A stretch of 8,192 bases of DNA, taken from positions 1-8,192 of the forward strand of contig CAMUHA010000155.1 of assembly GCA_947088515.1 (NCBI GenBank), read 5' to 3'. The notes beneath the pieces were generated by a model. It was given only the letters and a program-made list of their open reading frames with translations. It was not told where the DNA came from and made no database searches. Position numbers and translations under genes: made by a program. Below, in pieces: positions 6,046-8,192 of the stretch. Source of the stretch: an uncultured bacterium. Its GTDB lineage: Bacteria; Bacillota; Clostridia; Lachnospirales; Lachnospiraceae. Numbering within the stretch: position 1 is the first letter of the stretch; every line of letters begins with the position of its first letter.

Positions 6046-6074
6046 ATTATAATCAGTAAAAGAAAGAAAAGCAA
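6046..6074 (-). promoter_or_regulatory. Promoter for xerD
   Basis: On the minus strand TTGCTT (6069-6074) and a perfect TATAAT (6046-6051) are separated by 17 bp, with a start near 6039 and a leader of about 120 nt. It lies just after the spoIIM stop (6102-6104), so xerD can be expressed apart from spoIIM. A 12-bp AT palindrome (6036-6047) overlaps the -10 and start site, but AT-richness makes it easy to arise by chance. Confidence 0.55.
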
Positions 6075-6101
6075 TCAAATTTTCAATCAGGGAATAAAAT
6101 A

Positions 6102-6749
6102 TTAAAAAATCTTTACCAGGTCCGAAATCAGCATGGGATTTACATAGCTTTCCAGTATACATCCAACCAAAACAACAATTCCTATCCACAGAAGCGTTAT
6201 CCCCTGTCTGATAAACTGCTGTTTTTTACTGTTGTAATAGGCTGGGGTATATCTGGATGGGAAATGTATTCTGGTACAGTTTTCATGACACCATCCTAAT
6301 AGCATTATCTGCGCAGGAATTAAAAGCAGCTGATGGGGAAAGGAACCGCCCAAAACCAGAAGAAGCCCTTTTATGCCAAAGCGTATAACCGCCGCCGTAA
6401 TCGTCATACCCATAAGCGCGCCTTCCCAGATGATACAGACATAGACAGATGCAAGTCCGATTCCTGTAGTAGAAAGTAAAAGCAGAAGCGCGCTTTCGCC
6501 AACTCTGTTTTTCAGCACATATCGGAAGAACCTGTTACTGTCAATTTCAATATATTTCAGTCTGTTTACAGATGCTGCGCTAAAAATGCCGTCTTCTGTA
6601 AGGAGCTTTTCATTCCCCATATTCATAAAAAACACTCCCAGAAAGAAACTTCCAAGGAACAAATAGCACCATAATGTATATGTATTAATTTTCCCAGCTC
6701 TGTACACTCTGCACCGTCCCTCCCGGCTTTCTGATTCTGCCTGTTTCAT
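6102..6749 (-). CDS. spoIIM: SpoIIM-family membrane protein (stage II sporulation protein M, 215 aa)
   Basis: In sporulating Firmicutes SpoIIM acts with SpoIID and SpoIIP in the engulfment machinery that remodels septal peptidoglycan, allowing the mother-cell membrane to surround the forespore. The sequence shows a short polar N-terminus, then about five hydrophobic segments (roughly 24-43, 86-105, 107-123, 126-152 and 182-200) and the family-typical ending GCILESYVNP (197-206). Segment 126-152 is preceded by a small/hydrophobic TM (107-123) as in the SpoIIM/DUF95 fold. Length is near the usual 200-215. The start is uncertain: the ATG at 6749 has only a weak upstream site, while an in-frame GTG at 6707 (residue 15) has GGGAGGG 10 nt upstream. 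It lies after a terminator and before xerD, in a neighbourhood resembling B. subtilis nudF/spoIIM/xerD. Confidence 0.87.
   Translation of the reverse strand: MKQAESESREGRCRVYRAGKINTYTLWCYLFLGSFFLGVFFMNMGNEKLLTEDGIFSAASVNRLKYIEIDSNRFFRYVLKNRVGESALLLLLSTTGIGLASVYVCIIWEGALMGMTITAAVIRFGIKGLLLVLGGSFPHQLLLIPAQIMLLGWCHENCTRIHFPSRYTPAYYNSKKQQFIRQGITLLWIGIVVLVGCILESYVNPMLISDLVKIF
6718..6724 (-). promoter_or_regulatory. Possible ribosome binding site for an alternative spoIIM start
   Basis: GGGAGGG on the minus strand lies inside the annotated spoIIM reading frame, 10 nt before an in-frame GTG at 6707. It is the only strong ribosome-binding-like sequence near the 5' end of the gene. If used, SpoIIM would be 201 aa and lose only a polar N-terminal stretch. 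Confidence 0.35.
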
Positions 6750-6807
6750 TTCTTATCTGCATCAGCAGTTGGACAGCTATGTAAATCCGCTGCCTATCCC
6801 AATATAT

Positions 6808-6840
6808 GAAAAACAGGCTGCGCATATGCACAGCCTGTTT
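6808..6840 (-). terminator. Rho-independent terminator of the aminotransferase-NUDIX unit
   Basis: AAACAGGCTG and CAGCCTGTTT (6831-6840 and 6811-6820) form a 10-bp perfect stem around a 10-nt loop that contains the palindrome GCATATGC. The minus strand continues with a short T-run (6813-6809), 22 nt after the NUDIX stop codon. The stem could also stop plus-strand transcription, though no plus-strand gene precedes it. Confidence 0.8.
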
Positions 6841-6862
6841 AAATTCTGTTTATAATATTCTT

Positions 6863-7429
6863 TTATGTAACCTGTTTCCAGATTCCTAACCGGTTACACA
6901 AGTATTTATCCCTGTAAGCTAAAATTGCCGCCACAGTTTTTGAATCTTCAATTTCTCCCGTATAAATCTTTTCTGTCAGTTCCTCTATAGTATACGCCCC
7001 AACCTGCACATACTCATCTTCGTCCAAATGTTGTTTTCCCGCAGTAAGACCAGTGGCAAGATAAATATCAATCTTTTCATTACAGAAAGCGACTGTTGTT
7101 CTTATGGTTAGAAGCCACTCCACATGCTCTGCCCTGTACCCTGTTTCTTCCTCAAGTTCTCTTATTGCAGCATCCCGCGTAGGCTCCTTAGGCGTCTGCA
7201 GCCCCCCTGCCGGTATTTCCAGCGTATAGCGGTCTAATGCGTTGCGATACTGCCTTACCATAATAAGCCGTCCTTTTTCATCTACAGGGACGACTGCCGC
7301 CGCTCCATTATGCTTTATAAAATCCCACTTTGCCACATTGCCATTGGACACCTGTATTGTATCCTGATAATAATCAAGAATTGCGCCATGGGCAACCAGC
7401 TCTCTGCCTATTCTCTTATACTCTTCCAT
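6863..7429 (-). CDS. nudF: NUDIX hydrolase, probable ADP-ribose pyrophosphatase (188 aa)
   Basis: This enzyme probably hydrolyses ADP-ribose to AMP and ribose 5-phosphate, clearing a reactive NAD breakdown product. The complete NUDIX box spans 76-98 (G76-x5-E82-x7-R90-E91-L92-x-E94-E95-x-G97), with E94 and E95 as metal ligands. RQYRNALDRYTLEIPAGG (59-76) just before the box is typical of the ADPRase subfamily, as is the FCNEKIDIYLA segment after it. Length is normal for NudF. The ATG at 7429 shares its A with the TAA of the upstream aminotransferase gene (TAATG), and CAGGAG lies about 6-7 nt upstream within that gene, so translation is probably coupled. A terminator follows 22 nt after the stop. 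The exact substrate is inferred from family. Confidence 0.9.
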   Translation of the reverse strand: MEEYKRIGRELVAHGAILDYYQDTIQVSNGNVAKWDFIKHNGAAAVVPVDEKGRLIMVRQYRNALDRYTLEIPAGGLQTPKEPTRDAAIRELEEETGYRAEHVEWLLTIRTTVAFCNEKIDIYLATGLTAGKQHLDEDEYVQVGAYTIEELTEKIYTGEIEDSKTVAAILAYRDKYLCNRLGIWKQVT

Positions 7430-8192
7430 TATCCTATAGACTCCTGTTTATTTTGAAGCAGCTTTTCCACACTGGTCAGTTTTACACACAACACAAATAA
7501 ATCTGTAGCTTGTGCAATTTCCTCTTCTGATGGAAAGGTAGGCGCTAAACGGATATTACTGTCATTTGGGTCCGCTTTGTAAGGATATGTGGCTCCCGCC
7601 CCAGTAAGCGCCACACCTGCTTCTACACATTTTTTAACGATTTCTTTCGCACATCCTTCCATGGATTCAAAAGAAATAAAATAACCGCCTTTGGGATTGG
7701 TCCAGGAACCAATTCCCGTTCCTCCCAGCTCTTTTTCCAATACATGGATAATTGCTTCAAACTTTGGACGCATGATTTTTGCATGTTTCATCATATGTGC
7801 CTTCATCCCGTCAATATTCTTAAAATATCTTACATGACGCAGCTGGTTTAATTTATCAGGACCAATTGTCTGTATCGTCATGGTTTTTCTGATTGAATCC
7901 AGATTTTCTTTGGATGATGCCAGTGCCGAAATACCAGAACCGGGGAAAGTCACTTTGGACGTAGAGCCAAATTCATAAACTAAGTTGGGATTTCCTGCCT
8001 TTTCACACTCACTAAGAATCTCCAGAAGCTCGTCTCCTTCTTCCTCATATAAATCATGTATCGCATAGGCATTATCCCAAAAAATCCTGAAATCCTCCGC
8101 TGCCGGCTTTAATGCAGCAAATCTCCTGACAGTCTCATCAGAGTAAGTATACCCTTGAGGATTGGAATACTTTGGCACACACCAAATCCCCT
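7429..8192 (-). CDS. PLP-dependent aspartate aminotransferase-like enzyme, C-terminal part
   Basis: The frame is open to the right edge, so this is the C-terminal part (about 253 residues) of a protein whose start lies outside; apparent GTG or ATG starts inside are not real. Its first visible residues are GIWCVPKYSNPQG. It belongs to the class I/II fold, in the Asp_aminotransf (PF12897) group typified by mycobacterial AspB/Rv3722c, not the classical AspC type. Counting from the V before PKYS as residue 1: DNAYAIHDL (35-43), the PLP-binding lysine K75 in EFGSTSKVTFPG, GPDKLNQLRH (106-115), GSWTNPKGGYF (157-167), GAGATYPY (193-200) and the carboxylate-binding R210 in NIRLAP. It would exchange amino groups between aspartate and 2-oxoglutarate or related acids. 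It overlaps the NUDIX gene by 1 nt and is likely the preceding gene of the same unit. Confidence 0.88.
   Translation of the reverse strand, partial: GIWCVPKYSNPQGYTYSDETVRRFAALKPAAEDFRIFWDNAYAIHDLYEEEGDELLEILSECEKAGNPNLVYEFGSTSKVTFPGSGISALASSKENLDSIRKTMTIQTIGPDKLNQLRHVRYFKNIDGMKAHMMKHAKIMRPKFEAIIHVLEKELGGTGIGSWTNPKGGYFISFESMEGCAKEIVKKCVEAGVALTGAGATYPYKADPNDSNIRLAPTFPSEEEIAQATDLFVLCVKLTSVEKLLQNKQESIG

Noticed and set aside
6036..6047. Perfect 12-bp AT palindrome as a PerR/Fur operator over the xerD -10
   Set aside because: The stretch is almost pure A/T, where such palindromes arise by chance, and it does not fit the 7-1-7 box in register.
6750..6810. Sporulation sigma-E promoter for spoIIM
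   Set aside because: TCATATATT and CATAGCTG on the minus strand resemble sigma-E boxes, but they are about 19 bp apart rather than 13-15 and the -10 is poor. No convincing promoter could be assigned to spoIIM.

Overview
The window reads as a housekeeping stretch of chromosome from a low-to-moderate GC, endospore-lineage Firmicute, most likely a Lachnospiraceae-type Clostridium. The evidence is strong AGGAGG-type ribosome binding sites, Rho-independent terminators, a SpoIIM-family sporulation protein, and clostridial-style HisRS and DAHP synthase variants. No phage, transposon, CRISPR array, tRNA or rRNA gene was seen. The taxon is inferred from protein character, not from a search.

Layout, left to right. 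(1) 14-3643, all on the minus strand: a hisS-PPTase unit (histidyl-tRNA synthetase, then 9 bp later an Sfp-type 4'-phosphopantetheinyl transferase); a 97-residue protein of unknown function with its own good promoter and an intrinsic terminator; and an RlmD/TrmA-family RNA uridine C5-methyltransferase. (2) 3644-3984: a divergent intergenic region with candidate promoters in both directions and a leader of roughly 165 nt in front of the next gene. (3) 3985-5013, plus strand: a type I DAHP synthase, first enzyme of the shikimate pathway. It ends in a hairpin terminator that also covers the stop codon of the convergent gene. (4) 5020-8192, minus strand: transcription runs from the right edge through an aspartate aminotransferase-like enzyme (its beginning lies outside), a NUDIX ADP-ribose pyrophosphatase coupled to it by a 1-nt overlap, a terminator, spoIIM, and finally a XerD-type tyrosine recombinase. 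NUDIX/spoIIM/xerD proximity resembles the nudF-spoIIM-fur-xerD neighbourhood known from Bacillus subtilis; no fur gene is present here.

Most genes are core metabolism, translation, RNA modification, sporulation and chromosome maintenance, and I found no clear new multi-gene system. The observations most worth following are: a near-perfect 29-bp inverted repeat (12-5-12) in the xerD 5' leader; the absence of the expected catalytic lysine in that recombinase; a divergent HisRS with an altered active-site motif and a short C-terminal domain; and the leader of the DAHP synthase gene, with a 21-codon ORF and a G-rich run just before the ribosome binding site.
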